Below, piece after piece: positions 26,217-34,940 of a DNA stretch of 64,000 bases (position 1 is its first letter; each line of letters begins with the position of its first letter). The notes under the pieces are model-generated. The model saw only the letters and a program-made list of their open reading frames with translations. It was not told the DNA's origin and did not search any database. The translations under genes and the position numbers were made by a program. This DNA is from Maricaulis parjimensis. Lineage in GTDB: Bacteria; Pseudomonadota; Alphaproteobacteria; Caulobacterales; Maricaulaceae. The stretch covers positions 158,501 to 222,500 of the forward strand of contig NZ_JADOTT010000003.1 of NCBI RefSeq assembly GCF_016817355.1. Reading direction: 5' to 3'.

Positions 26217-26837
26217 ATGCCCCATCGCGCGGTCCATACCCATTTGCTCGACGCTGCCGAACCGCTCTTTCCGGAACTGCACACGGCGCTGACGCGCCTG
26301 GGGCCGCTGGAATTTCCGCGGCGGGCTGACAAGGCGTTTCCGGAATATCTCTGCCGCGCCATCGCCGGCCAGCAGATCTCCGTGAAAGCCGCCCGCAGCA
26401 TCTGGTCCCGCGTGGAGGAGAGTGCCGGCGGCGCATCGCTGCTGGACCATTTCCATGAGGGCAATACGGACTGCCTGCGCGGTTGCGGCCTCTCCGGCGC
26501 CAAGACGAAGACCATCATTACCATTGCTGACACGCATCGCTCGATCGGGCTGGATACCGACGAGCTGCGCGCCCTCAGCGTGCCCGAGCGCACCGCCCGC
26601 CTGACCGCGATCTGGGGTGTCGGCCAGTGGACGGCAGACATGATGAACATGTTCTATTTCGGTGAGCCCGACATCTGGCCCGATGGCGATGTCGCCGCCC
26701 GCAAGACGCTGGAACGCCTCACTTCCAAGCGCCGCAAGACGGTCCGCACGGCGCAGATGTTCAAACCCTACCGCTCCTGGCTCGCCCTCTACATGTGGGC
26801 CCATGTCGACGCGCCGCCGGACGGGGAAGCGGTGTAA
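26217..26837 (+). CDS. DNA-3-methyladenine glycosylase II (AlkA-type, HhH-GPD)
   Basis: A 206-residue base-excision repair enzyme. The helix-hairpin-helix is LTAIWGVGQWTADMMNMF (about residues 129-146), and the catalytic Asp is probably D158 in WPDGDVA. FPEYLCRAIAGQQISVKAA matches the HhH-GPD core. It lacks the N-terminal domain of Escherichia coli AlkA, as most short bacterial AlkA2-type enzymes do. It removes alkylated purines such as 3-methyladenine. It stands alone, divergent from the DUF2946-like gene. Confidence 0.92.
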   Translation: MPHRAVHTHLLDAAEPLFPELHTALTRLGPLEFPRRADKAFPEYLCRAIAGQQISVKAARSIWSRVEESAGGASLLDHFHEGNTDCLRGCGLSGAKTKTIITIADTHRSIGLDTDELRALSVPERTARLTAIWGVGQWTADMMNMFYFGEPDIWPDGDVAARKTLERLTSKRRKTVRTAQMFKPYRSWLALYMWAHVDAPPDGEAV

Positions 26838-26984
26838 GTCCCCGCCGCAAATTGCCCTATACGTCACTTCATCGACGGCTCGACATCGCATACCGCCCCC
26901 TCTAACGTCCCGGTGAACACGGTTTGCCCGCACGACGCCACCAGAAGCACATGCAGGGCTGGTCACGCCACAAAGGGGAAGAAC

Positions 26985-27947
26985 ATGGCCGAACCCGATA
27001 TCCTGAAAGGCAAGCTGCGCCTGCCGGTCTTTGGCTCGCCGCTTTTCATCATTTCCAATCCGGATCTCGTCCTGGCCCAGTGCAAGGCCGGCATTGTCGG
27101 TTCTTTCCCGGCGCTGAATGCGCGTCCGGTCAGCCAGCTGGACGAATGGCTCGACCAGATCACGTCCGAGCTGGAGAGCTATAACCGCGCCAATCCGGAT
27201 GCGCCGGCCGCGCCCTTCGCCGTGAACCAGATCGTGCACCGCTCCAACCAGCGGCTCGAAGAGGACATGGCCCTGTGCGAGAAGTACAAGGTGCCGGTCG
27301 TCATCACCTCGCTGGGGGCCCGCGAGGATGTGAACCAGGCCGTGAAGGGCTGGGGCGGCATCTCCCTGCACGATGTGATCAACCAAAAATTTGCCCACAA
27401 GGCGATCGAGAAGGGCGCGACCGGCCTGATCTGTGTCGCCGCCGGGGCCGGCGGTCATGCCGGGGCGCTCTCGCCCTTCGGCTTCATCGCCGAGACGCGG
27501 TCCTGGTTTGACGGCCCGATCCTGTGTTCCGGCTCGATCTCGACCGGTGGTGGCGTGCTGGCGGCCCAGGCCATGGGTGCCGATTATGCCTATATCGGCT
27601 CTGCCTTCATCGCGACCGAAGAGGCGCGCGCTGAAGAGGCCTACAAGGCCGCCATCGTGGAGAGCTCGGCCGAGGACATTGTCTATTCCAACCTCTTCAC
27701 CGGTGTGCACGGCAATTACCTGAAGAAGTCGATCATCGATGCCGGTCTCGACCCGGACAATCTGCCCGAGAGCGATCCGTCCAAGATGGATTTCGGCTCC
27801 GGCGGCGGTTCCAAGGCCAAGGCCTGGAAGGACATCTGGGGTTCCGGTCAGGGTATCGGTTCGGTCAAGGCCGTGCGTCCGGCTGCCGAGTATATCGCCC
27901 AGCTCGGCGCCGAATACGAAGCCGCCAAGGCGCGTCTCTGCAGCTAG
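26985..27947 (+). CDS. Nitronate monooxygenase family protein
   Basis: A 320-residue FMN-dependent TIM-barrel protein of the nitronate monooxygenase/2-nitropropane dioxygenase family. PVFGSPLFIISNPDLVLAQCKAGIVGSFPALNARP forms the N-terminal FMN region, GLICVAAGAGGHAGALSPFGFIAE carries the class's GGHAG motif, and CSGSISTGGGVLAAQAMGADYAYIGSAFIATEEA binds the phosphate. ATG 26985 (MAEPDILKG) follows AAAGGGGAAG; the upstream in-frame ATG at 26913 is not family-like. It oxidises nitronates such as propionate-3-nitronate; the substrate here is inferred. Confidence 0.92.
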   Translation: MAEPDILKGKLRLPVFGSPLFIISNPDLVLAQCKAGIVGSFPALNARPVSQLDEWLDQITSELESYNRANPDAPAAPFAVNQIVHRSNQRLEEDMALCEKYKVPVVITSLGAREDVNQAVKGWGGISLHDVINQKFAHKAIEKGATGLICVAAGAGGHAGALSPFGFIAETRSWFDGPILCSGSISTGGGVLAAQAMGADYAYIGSAFIATEEARAEEAYKAAIVESSAEDIVYSNLFTGVHGNYLKKSIIDAGLDPDNLPESDPSKMDFGSGGGSKAKAWKDIWGSGQGIGSVKAVRPAAEYIAQLGAEYEAAKARLCS

Positions 27948-27968
27948 GCGCAGAGCCTGCCAGACAGC

Positions 27969-28003
27969 AAAAAGGCCGGTCCCCGAGGGGCCGGCCTTTT
28001 TTC
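27969..28003. terminator. Bidirectional terminator (nitronate monooxygenase / HAD gene)
   Basis: A long stem AAGGCCGG-t-CCCC / GGGGCCGGCCTT with A-run before and T-run after, between convergent genes. Confidence 0.88.
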
Positions 28004-28021
28004 TTGCTCAATGCGCCGGGT

Positions 28022-28684
28022 TCAGGCGCGTTGGGCCTGGCTCGTTCGAGTGATCGCATAGGGCGCGATTTCGCCCGGCGCTCGGAACATCACGTCCGGA
28101 TCCTGCGCGTCCAGCACCGCCTCGGTGGCAAAGCCCCAATTGACGGCCCCCGCCACACAATGCGTTTCGCGCGCCGCCTCGATATCGCGCACTTCGTCGC
28201 CGATACTCAGCGTACGGTCCGCGGTCGTGCCTGCCTTCTTCATTACCTTGCGGAAGATGGAGGCCTTGCCGAACAGGGCCGCACCACAGGCGAAAATCTC
28301 GAAATGCCGGCACAGGTCCTCACCCAGCACAGCGCGGACGGCGGTCTCGCCATTCGAGGACACCACGGCCAGCGTGATCCCCGCGGCTGACAGGTCCTCG
28401 ATCATCGCGCGAATACCGTCAAACAGATGGATCTTGTCGACATTTTCCGCGGCGCGCGCCCGCACGTCGGCGGCCAGGAAGGGGACTTTCCAGGCCGGAA
28501 TGCTCAGCTCGTTCATGATCTGTTTGGGAGTCAGCCCGCGCAGCTCTTCCGCGCGTTCGCTGTCGATCGGCGGCAGTCCATGCTTGTCCACCAGGTCCGC
28601 CAATTCCGTACGGAACCAGGTCAGACTGTCGGCCAGCGTGCCGTCAAAATCGAAAATAACCAGATCGTAGCGTGCCAAACTCAA
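28022..28684 (-). CDS. HAD family hydrolase (phosphoglycolate phosphatase-like)
   Basis: A 220-residue HAD phosphatase with D12-x-D14-G-T (motif I, FDFDGTLADS), VVSSNGE (motif II), the Lys region FGKASIFRKVMKK and GDEVRDIEAARET (motif IV). The helical cap inserted after motif I is of the PGP/beta-PGM type. The substrate is probably a small phosphate ester. The start is not ATG: TTG at 28684 is used, with TTG 28678 as the alternative; GAGG lies about eight bases upstream. Confidence 0.88.
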   Translation of the reverse strand: MSLARYDLVIFDFDGTLADSLTWFRTELADLVDKHGLPPIDSERAEELRGLTPKQIMNELSIPAWKVPFLAADVRARAAENVDKIHLFDGIRAMIEDLSAAGITLAVVSSNGETAVRAVLGEDLCRHFEIFACGAALFGKASIFRKVMKKAGTTADRTLSIGDEVRDIEAARETHCVAGAVNWGFATEAVLDAQDPDVMFRAPGEIAPYAITRTSQAQRA

Positions 28685-28794
28685 CCGTCCCGCCTCTTGC
28701 CTTGCTCGCGCTCAGCCGCTTGGCGGCCTCCCATCGGCCTTGTCTGACCGATTCTTGTGACAAGTAGACGTCGTAACGCATTCACTCGGATACG

Positions 28795-28829
28795 AAAACG
28801 GGCGGAGGTCAAAAAACGCTCCGCCCGCT
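28795..28829 (-). terminator. Terminator after ald
   Basis: Stem CGGGCGGAG/CTCCGCCCG (28799-28807 with 28819-28827), followed on the minus strand by TTTT, just past the ald stop. Confidence 0.75.
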
Positions 28830-28854
28830 GACAATTTCCGCGATCCGCGAAATA

Positions 28855-29973
28855 TCAGATCGAGGTCAGCCAGTCCGGCTTCACATAGGGAAGCTTGAGG
28901 TCGTCAGCGACCGGCTTGTAGCAGATCTCGCCCTCGGCCGTATTCAGGCCGCGTGCCAGGTGCGGATTGTCGTTGAGGGCGGCTTTCGGACCCTTGTTCG
29001 CAATCTCCAGACCCAGCGGCAGGGTGGCATTGTTCAAGGCCAGCGTGGAGGTGCGGGCATAGGCACCCGGCATGTTGGCGACGCAATAATGCACGACATT
29101 GTCGATGATATAGGTCGGGTCATCATGCGTGGTGGCCTTGGAGGTCTCGAAGCATCCACCTTGGTCGATCGCGATGTCGACCAGCACGGCGCCGTCCTTC
29201 ATCTCTTTCAGCATGTCGCGCGTGACCAGTTTCGGGGCTGCAGCACCCGGGATCAGCACGGCACCGATGACCACATCGGCTTCCGTCACGGCCTGTTCCA
29301 GCGCAGCCTGCGTGGAATAGGCGGTCTTTACGGAACCGGAGAATTGCTCGTCCAGCTCGGCCAGGCGCTTGTTGGAGCGGTCGAACACGGTGACATCGGC
29401 GCGGGCACCGATCGCCATTTCCGCGGCATGCGTACCGGCGACACCGCCACCGATGATCACGACCTTGGCCGGCAGAACGCCCGGCACACCGCCCAGCATC
29501 AGGCCGCGGCCACCCTGAGCCTTCATCAGGCAGTGGGCCGCCACCGAGACCGACATGCGGCCGGCGACCTGGCTCATCGGCGTGAGCAGGGGCAGGCGGC
29601 CATCATTATCCGTCACCGTCTCATAGGCGATGGACAGGCAGCCCGCCTTGCGCAGGCCTTCCGCCTGCACCGCATCGGCGGCCAGGTGGAGATAGGTATA
29701 GAGCGTGTGGTGCGGCTTCAGCATCGCCGTTTCGGACGGCTGCGGCTCTTTCACCTTCACGATCAGCTCGCCGTTTTCAAACACGGCGGCGGCGTTCGGA
29801 AGAATGGTGGCGCCAGCGGCTTCATACATTTCGTCGGAGAAGCCGATCCCGTCACCGGCGGTCGACTGGACGAAAACCTCATGGCCGTGACGGATGAATT
29901 CGGCCACGGAATTCGGCGTCAGGCCGACGCGATATTCCCGGACCTTGATTTCCTTGGGGACCCCGATACGCAT
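28855..29973 (-). CDS. ald: Alanine dehydrogenase
   Basis: A 372-residue NAD-dependent enzyme that interconverts L-alanine and pyruvate plus ammonium. The start MRIGVPKEIKVREYRVGLTP, the EPQPSE loop, AQGGRGLMLGGVPGV and the Rossmann loop VVIIGGGVAGTHAAEMA are diagnostic, and the length matches the family. It is monocistronic, ended by its own terminator, and transcribed away from an Lrp/AsnC regulator gene 205 bases upstream. This arrangement strongly suggests regulation by that protein, as seen for ald/aldR pairs elsewhere. Confidence 0.97.
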   Translation of the reverse strand: MRIGVPKEIKVREYRVGLTPNSVAEFIRHGHEVFVQSTAGDGIGFSDEMYEAAGATILPNAAAVFENGELIVKVKEPQPSETAMLKPHHTLYTYLHLAADAVQAEGLRKAGCLSIAYETVTDNDGRLPLLTPMSQVAGRMSVSVAAHCLMKAQGGRGLMLGGVPGVLPAKVVIIGGGVAGTHAAEMAIGARADVTVFDRSNKRLAELDEQFSGSVKTAYSTQAALEQAVTEADVVIGAVLIPGAAAPKLVTRDMLKEMKDGAVLVDIAIDQGGCFETSKATTHDDPTYIIDNVVHYCVANMPGAYARTSTLALNNATLPLGLEIANKGPKAALNDNPHLARGLNTAEGEICYKPVADDLKLPYVKPDWLTSI

Positions 29974-30049
29974 GATTGTTTCTCATTTGGCTTGGTCGCG
30001 GGAGGAAAATGCGGAATTCTTCGATCCGGGCTTCCGTACGCGAACGAAA

Positions 30050-30078
30050 TTGACAACCGGCACCGTTTGGTGTGAATT
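30050..30078 (+). promoter_or_regulatory. Possible promoter of the Lrp/AsnC gene
   Basis: A full-consensus -35 TTGACA (30050-30055) is followed 17 bases later by TGAATT (30073-30078), only a partial -10. It lies in the 205-base ald/lrp intergenic region, which also holds the AT-rich stretch GATGTATATACGAGG suited to Lrp-family binding. Confidence 0.35.
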
Positions 30079-30178
30079 ATCGTGCACCATTCGATGTTGA
30101 TGGCGATGTATATACGAGGTTTTGCGGCAAATCCAGAATGATCTGCTGCCAAATGCGAATTCTTGGGGAGAGTGTGTC

Positions 30179-30667
30179 TTGCGTCTTGATAGTGTCGATA
30201 TCTCCATCCTGACGGAGCTTCAGGAGCGTGGACGGCTGACGAATGCGGAACTGGCGGAACGCGTCGGCCTGTCGGCCTCGGCCTGCCATCGCCGTGTGAA
30301 GGCGCTGGAACAGGCGGGCGTGATCGACCGCTATGTCGCCATTCTATCCGAAAAAGCCCTCGGCCGCGGCATCACTGTTTATGTCCAGGTGACGCTGGAC
30401 AATCAGAAGCGCGAGACCCTGCTGGCTTTCGAAGACGCCGTGGAAGGCGTGCCCGAAGTCATGGAATGCTATCTGATGAGCGGCGAGGCGGATTACCTCG
30501 TCCGCGTCCTTGTCCGCGACGCCAATGATTATGAGCGCGTCCACCGGGAAGTCCTGTCCGGCCTGCCCGGCGTCGCCCGGCTCCACTCTTCTTTCTCCAT
30601 CCGCCGCGTCTTCTCCCGCACCGCCATGCCGGTGCCGGACACGGTGGATGTGCCGGAAGAGGTGTGA
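30179..30667 (+). CDS. Lrp/AsnC family transcriptional regulator
   Basis: A 162-residue feast/famine regulator. The helix-turn-helix (LTNAELAERVGLSASACHRRVKALEQAGVI) is followed by the ligand-binding RAM domain (VQVTLDN...VMECYLMSGEADYLVRVLV). The best start is TTG 30179, with GGGGAG eight bases upstream; an earlier in-frame TTG at 30122 adds 19 residues without family similarity. It is divergent from ald and most likely senses alanine or a related amino acid to control it and itself (inference from position). Confidence 0.93.
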   Translation: MRLDSVDISILTELQERGRLTNAELAERVGLSASACHRRVKALEQAGVIDRYVAILSEKALGRGITVYVQVTLDNQKRETLLAFEDAVEGVPEVMECYLMSGEADYLVRVLVRDANDYERVHREVLSGLPGVARLHSSFSIRRVFSRTAMPVPDTVDVPEEV

Positions 30668-30705
30668 GGCTTGCCATTGCTTCAGGGGCAGACTAACTCC
30701 GCGCC

Positions 30706-31167
30706 ATGACTGATGATCGCTATGACAATCTCGGCCAGCTCGGCGCTTCCACGCCGCTGCCCGACAATCCCGAGACCGCCGAGCTGGAGCGGGTCGCGAA
30801 CCCGTGTGATGCGCCTTACATGACGCGCTTCGTTTGCCCGGAATTCACCTCGCTCTGCCCGGTGACCGGCGCGCCGGATTTTGCCCATCTGGTCATCGAC
30901 TATGTGCCGGACCAGTGGATCGTGGAGAGCAAATCGCTCAAGCTCTATCTGGGCAGTTTCCGCAATCATGGCGCCTTCCACGAGGCCTGCACGACCGGCA
31001 TCGGTCAGCGGCTCGTGAAAGAGCTGAATCCGGTCTGGCTGCGCATCGGCGGCTATTGGTATCCGCGCGGCGGCATCCCGATCGACGTCTTCTTCGCCAC
31101 CGGCGAGCCGCCCAAGGGTGTCTGGATTCCCGATCAGGACGTGCCGGGCTATCGCGGTCGCGGCTAG
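30706..31167 (+). CDS. queF: NADPH-dependent 7-cyano-7-deazaguanine reductase QueF
   Basis: A 153-residue type I QueF that reduces preQ0 to preQ1 in queuosine tRNA modification. The catalytic Cys51 and Asp58 sit in [12 protein letters not shown], and the family motif [20 protein letters not shown] binds NADPH. The length matches unimodular QueF. No other queuosine gene is in the window. It follows the Lrp gene by 38 bases on the same strand but probably has nothing to do with it functionally. Confidence 0.96.
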   Translation: MTDDRYDNLGQLGASTPLPDNPETAELERVANPCDAPYMTRFVCPEFTSLCPVTGAPDFAHLVIDYVPDQWIVESKSLKLYLGSFRNHGAFHEACTTGIGQRLVKELNPVWLRIGGYWYPRGGIPIDVFFATGEPPKGVWIPDQDVPGYRGRG

Positions 31168-31182
31168 GCGGCTCACCCAAAC

Positions 31183-31214
31183 AAAACGGGCGCGCCCGGA
31201 AAAGGGCACGCCCG
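31183..31214 (-). terminator. Terminator after the porin gene
   Basis: Stem CGGGCGCGCCC/GGGCACGCCCG (31187-31197 with 31204-31214, one mismatch), followed on the minus strand by TTTTGTTT. It may also act on queF. Confidence 0.65.
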
Positions 31215-31265
31215 CAATAAGGTGTCTGCCCGGCGAGTGGGTCGGGCAGATGGGGTTTATGATCT

Positions 31266-32459
31266 CTAGAAGTCGAACTGCAGACGCATCTGCACGGTGT
31301 CGCTCGTCTCGGTGAAGCCGGGCGCGTCCAGTTCGGCGGTGACATAGTTCGCCGTCATGCGGACATGATTGAGCGGGTACCAGTTCACGCCCAGCGTGGA
31401 GGCGCGGTACTCACCCAGATTGGCATCACCCATATCCGTCACATCATGGCGCGCGGCGATCTCCCAGGCGCCAGGCCCTCCATCGCGCAGCGAGCGGGAG
31501 GGACGCGTGCGATCGAACACGGCCTTGGATCCGGAATAGGTGCGGGTTTCGCCGGTGATGAACCAGCCGGCCTGGACATAGGCGCTGTTGAAGGCCGGAT
31601 CGCCGGCCGGACCGTCGATTTCCAGCCGCATGAATTCTGCCTGGGCATGGAAGGGCCCTCGCACGGCTGCGGCTTCCAGGCCGAAGAACTCAGACTGCTC
31701 CGCCTCACCGAGGGCTGAGCCCGGACGATAATCGGCGGCGCGGAAACGGTTGGACAAATGCGCTTGCGGATAGGCGCGGATGCGCGTGCCCTGGTCATGG
31801 TCCAGCTGGCGCCAGGATGCGCCGGCATGCAGGCGGGTGCCATTGATCTCGTCCGACCAGGCGAAGCGGGCGGCCAGGGCATGGCTACCATCGCGTTCGG
31901 CAAAGCGGAAATTATCATCCATCGGTGCCCCGAAAATGCCGGCCGCGGCGTACAGATTATGCCCCGACCAGAACCAGGCCAGGCCGATGCGGCGGTCCAG
32001 GCCGAACAGATCGGTCGCAAGACCGCGTTCCATGAAGCTCGTATGGCGCGACGAGGTCTGCTCATCCAGCGAGTTCATCGTCTTGAAATGACCGAAACGG
32101 ATCGTGCCGACCGGCGCGCTGTACTGGATGAAAACATCATTCGGCTTCGTATCCGAACTGGAGAAGTCGAATTCGGCGACGAATTTGAAATCGCCATATT
32201 CGCCCTGCAGGCCCAGACGGGCGGTGCGGAACTCGTCACGGTCGCCCTGGGCGCCGCCCAACGGGCTGGACCAGTCCACCTCTGCCAGATCGTAATACAC
32301 CCGGCCGCGGAGTTTGATCGAGGCTTCGCCGTCTTCACTCTGCCAGGACGGAACACGCTGATAGTCGGCGAGGCGGTCCCAGCCGCTGTCCTGTGCAAAG
32401 GCGGCGGGGGTTAGGCTGAGGCACAGGGCGGCAGCCAGCATGCTGGTTGGGGTCTTCAT
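31266..32459 (-). CDS. OprO/OprP-like phosphate-selective porin family protein
   Basis: A 397-residue outer-membrane porin: signal peptide (1-22, AFA/QD cleavage), then KLRGRVYYDLAEVDW, EFRTARLGLQGEYGDFKFVAEFDFS and FGHFKTMNSLDEQTSSR, which are typical of the Porin_O_P family, ending in the barrel-closing LQFDF with a terminal Phe. The family forms anion-selective trimers; phosphate specificity is not established. AGGA lies seven bases before ATG 32459. It lies 18 bases downstream of a chemoreceptor gene on the same strand, so the pair may be co-expressed. Confidence 0.88.
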   Translation of the reverse strand: MKTPTSMLAAALCLSLTPAAFAQDSGWDRLADYQRVPSWQSEDGEASIKLRGRVYYDLAEVDWSSPLGGAQGDRDEFRTARLGLQGEYGDFKFVAEFDFSSSDTKPNDVFIQYSAPVGTIRFGHFKTMNSLDEQTSSRHTSFMERGLATDLFGLDRRIGLAWFWSGHNLYAAAGIFGAPMDDNFRFAERDGSHALAARFAWSDEINGTRLHAGASWRQLDHDQGTRIRAYPQAHLSNRFRAADYRPGSALGEAEQSEFFGLEAAAVRGPFHAQAEFMRLEIDGPAGDPAFNSAYVQAGWFITGETRTYSGSKAVFDRTRPSRSLRDGGPGAWEIAARHDVTDMGDANLGEYRASTLGVNWYPLNHVRMTANYVTAELDAPGFTETSDTVQMRLQFDF

Positions 32460-32477
32460 GGATTTGTCCTGTCTTTT

Positions 32478-34442
32478 TTATGCGGCGCGGATCTGGTCGA
32501 GGAAGCTGGCGAGGGCCGATTTGAGGCGGTCGGCATCACCTGACACGCCGCGCGCGGCCTGTAGCACGCTGCCGGCCCCTTCATCAGTCTCGCGAACATT
32601 GCCGGAGAGGGCGGCAATGCTCTCGGTGACCTGGCTCGTACCGGCCGCGGCCTGGGAGACGCTGTTGGCGATTTCCTGGGCGGCAGCATCCTGTTGCTCG
32701 ATCGCCGAGGCGATCGCGGTGGTGCTTTCGGAGACCTTGTCGATCATGCCGGTCATCGAGGAGATGGCCGTCACGGCGCGGTCGCCGGATTGCTGGATCG
32801 CGTCGATCTGGTCGGCAATGTCATGCGTGGCGCGGGCGGTCTGGTCCGCCAGCGCCTTCACTTCCGAGGCCACGACGGCAAAGCCCTTGCCGGCATCGCC
32901 GGCACGGGAGGCTTCGATGGTCGCATTGAGGGCCAGAAGATTGGTCTGTTCGGCAATCGACTGGATCAGTGTCACGACGGTACCGATCTTGGTCACCGCT
33001 TCGGACAGGCCGGACATGGTTTCGCGGGTCACGCCCGCTTCCTGCACGGCGTCGCCGGTCAGGCTCTGGGATTCGTTCACCTGTCGCGTGATCTCGCGGA
33101 TCGAGCTGGTCAGCTCCTCGGCCGCCGAGGCGACGGCCTGGGTATTGGCCGATGTCTCTTCCGCCGCACTGGCCACGATGGCCGAGCGCTCATCCGATCG
33201 CTGGGCGGTGGAGCGAAGCTGGTCGGCGACGGCGATCATGTTCATGGCGGCCGTGGCGACATCCTCGGCGATCGAACCGACAGACGCGTCAAACTCGTCC
33301 GCCATCTCAGCCATCATCCGGCGCTTTTCTTCAGCAGCCCGGGCTTCCTTGTCCGCTTGTTCGGCGCGCAGGCGTTCCACCTCGATCAGGCTCTGCTGGA
33401 AGAAGACGACGGAGGCGGCCATCTGGCCGATCTCGCCACCCTGGTCCGTTGCCGGGATGGTCTGGCCGGTGTCGCCGCCCGCCAGCACGCCCATGGAGCG
33501 GGTCAGGGCATTGATCGGTTGGGCGATGGAACGGCTGACCAGCCAGCACAGCAGGCCGGCAATTACGGCGATGGCCCCCACAATGCCCATGGTCAGGACG
33601 CGGATTTGCTCTCGCTCGGTATCAAGGGCAGCGTTCGCCGCGCGGCCTTCTTCGCGGGCCCGGTTCATGATCGTGTCAAAATCCGGTTCCATGCGGGCGA
33701 AGATGGCGCTCAGCTCGGAGACGATTTCCTGCTTGCCGAGTTCGCCTTCGGCCCAGGCGTGGAAGTCGCGGGCATAATCGCTCATCAGGGCGGTGATTTC
33801 GGCCTGGTCGGCCGCCGGATAGTCACGCTGGGCCAGCAGATCGGCGAATTCCGCCTGGCGCTGGTCGAAACTGTCCAGATAGCGGGGGCTGCCGCGCAGC
33901 ATGAAATCCTTCTCGTGCCGGCGCATCATCAGCATCAGAACGGTCAGTTCGGCATCCTGGAAAGCTTCCAGGCGTTCTTCGACATTGTGGACGGCCGAGC
34001 GAAGTTCCCCCTGCAGGCCGGCATCATGGCTCAGGCCCAGCCGGGTCTGTTCTTCCACCACGCGGGCGAAAGTCTGCTCATGCAGCGGCAATTCGTCGAT
34101 CAGGTGCTGGATCGCGGCGTCGATGTCGGCCGGCGCATCCAGGGCGCTGATCTCGTCCAGATAGGCGGAGACTTGCTGCGCGTCCGCCTGGTAGGCGTCG
34201 AAATAGCGGGTTTCCTGGCGCAGCAGGAAATCCTTCTCGCGACGGCGCATCTGAAGGGCGCCGATCTCGACTTCCAGAGCGAGCCGTTCGATCTGGACGA
34301 AATTCTGCTGGCGCTCGAGCGCTGCGCTCGTGGCCCGGTCGGAATACCAGAGCGTCGCGGCCAGCGAGACCAGGGTGAAGCCGATCAGCCCGCCGAGAAT
34401 ACCGACGCGCCAGATGACGGGAAGTGTTTTGAGCCCTCGCAT
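32478..34442 (-). CDS. Methyl-accepting chemotaxis protein with HBM-type sensor domain
   Basis: A 654-residue chemoreceptor. TM1 is at about residues 11-32, a long all-helical periplasmic domain follows, TM2 is at about 288-307, then HAMP and the cytoplasmic signalling domain with the hairpin tip [20 protein letters not shown]. The sensor domain has two copies of an R-R-x-E-K-D-F-x-L-R motif ([10 protein letters not shown] and [10 protein letters not shown]), as in helical bimodular (HBM) receptors that bind organic acids. There is no C-terminal NWETF-type pentapeptide. GGAGAG precedes ATG 34442. The co-directional porin suggests a nutrient-taxis/uptake unit (inference). Confidence 0.92.
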   Translation of the reverse strand: MRGLKTLPVIWRVGILGGLIGFTLVSLAATLWYSDRATSAALERQQNFVQIERLALEVEIGALQMRRREKDFLLRQETRYFDAYQADAQQVSAYLDEISALDAPADIDAAIQHLIDELPLHEQTFARVVEEQTRLGLSHDAGLQGELRSAVHNVEERLEAFQDAELTVLMLMMRRHEKDFMLRGSPRYLDSFDQRQAEFADLLAQRDYPAADQAEITALMSDYARDFHAWAEGELGKQEIVSELSAIFARMEPDFDTIMNRAREEGRAANAALDTEREQIRVLTMGIVGAIAVIAGLLCWLVSRSIAQPINALTRSMGVLAGGDTGQTIPATDQGGEIGQMAASVVFFQQSLIEVERLRAEQADKEARAAEEKRRMMAEMADEFDASVGSIAEDVATAAMNMIAVADQLRSTAQRSDERSAIVASAAEETSANTQAVASAAEELTSSIREITRQVNESQSLTGDAVQEAGVTRETMSGLSEAVTKIGTVVTLIQSIAEQTNLLALNATIEASRAGDAGKGFAVVASEVKALADQTARATHDIADQIDAIQQSGDRAVTAISSMTGMIDKVSESTTAIASAIEQQDAAAQEIANSVSQAAAGTSQVTESIAALSGNVRETDEGAGSVLQAARGVSGDADRLKSALASFLDQIRAA

Positions 34443-34940
34443 AGTCTCTCCTTCGCCCGGCCTGCTGCCGGGAAGGGGGCAGGGCGGGTCCTGGTTGATC
34501 TTGAGCGAGGGCTGATGGCGTTTCTGCCCAACAATTTGTAGTTATATGACATGCGTAAGTGTTTATATTTCAGAAGGTATTTGATCCGGATTAAGTTTCG
34601 GGAAACCTCGAAATGTCAAATTTGCAAACCTTGTTCGCGAAGTCGCGGTGTTTTTGCAAGGATCTGAAATATTGAGCAAATTTCGGGCGCCGAATAGGTC
34701 TATACATATTGCCTGAAAAGCTGGTCCAGCGGGCTTTTTCACGCTTGAAATGAGACCGAATCTTAACGGCGGAACCGGCTGCAAAGCGGCAGGAATTCAT
34801 CAGATATGAGTGTGCGGCGGACGTGATTTTTGACGAACGCCGTTCGTCTGCTTCGGTCTGTACGGCTGATTCCATACCGCCGACCGTCCAGGCCGTGAGG
34901 TGGTCGGCCTGGACGGCGTGCCGGGTTGGCCTGGATGCGG
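34443..34940. other. Gene-free AT-rich intergenic region
   Basis: About 500 bases between the chemoreceptor start and the end of a TonB receptor gene, markedly richer in A/T (34540-34720) than its surroundings. It must hold the chemoreceptor promoter and the receptor's transcript end, but I could not identify a convincing -35/-10 pair, terminator hairpin or gene. Short open frames on the minus strand here have no recognisable features. Confidence 0.6.
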
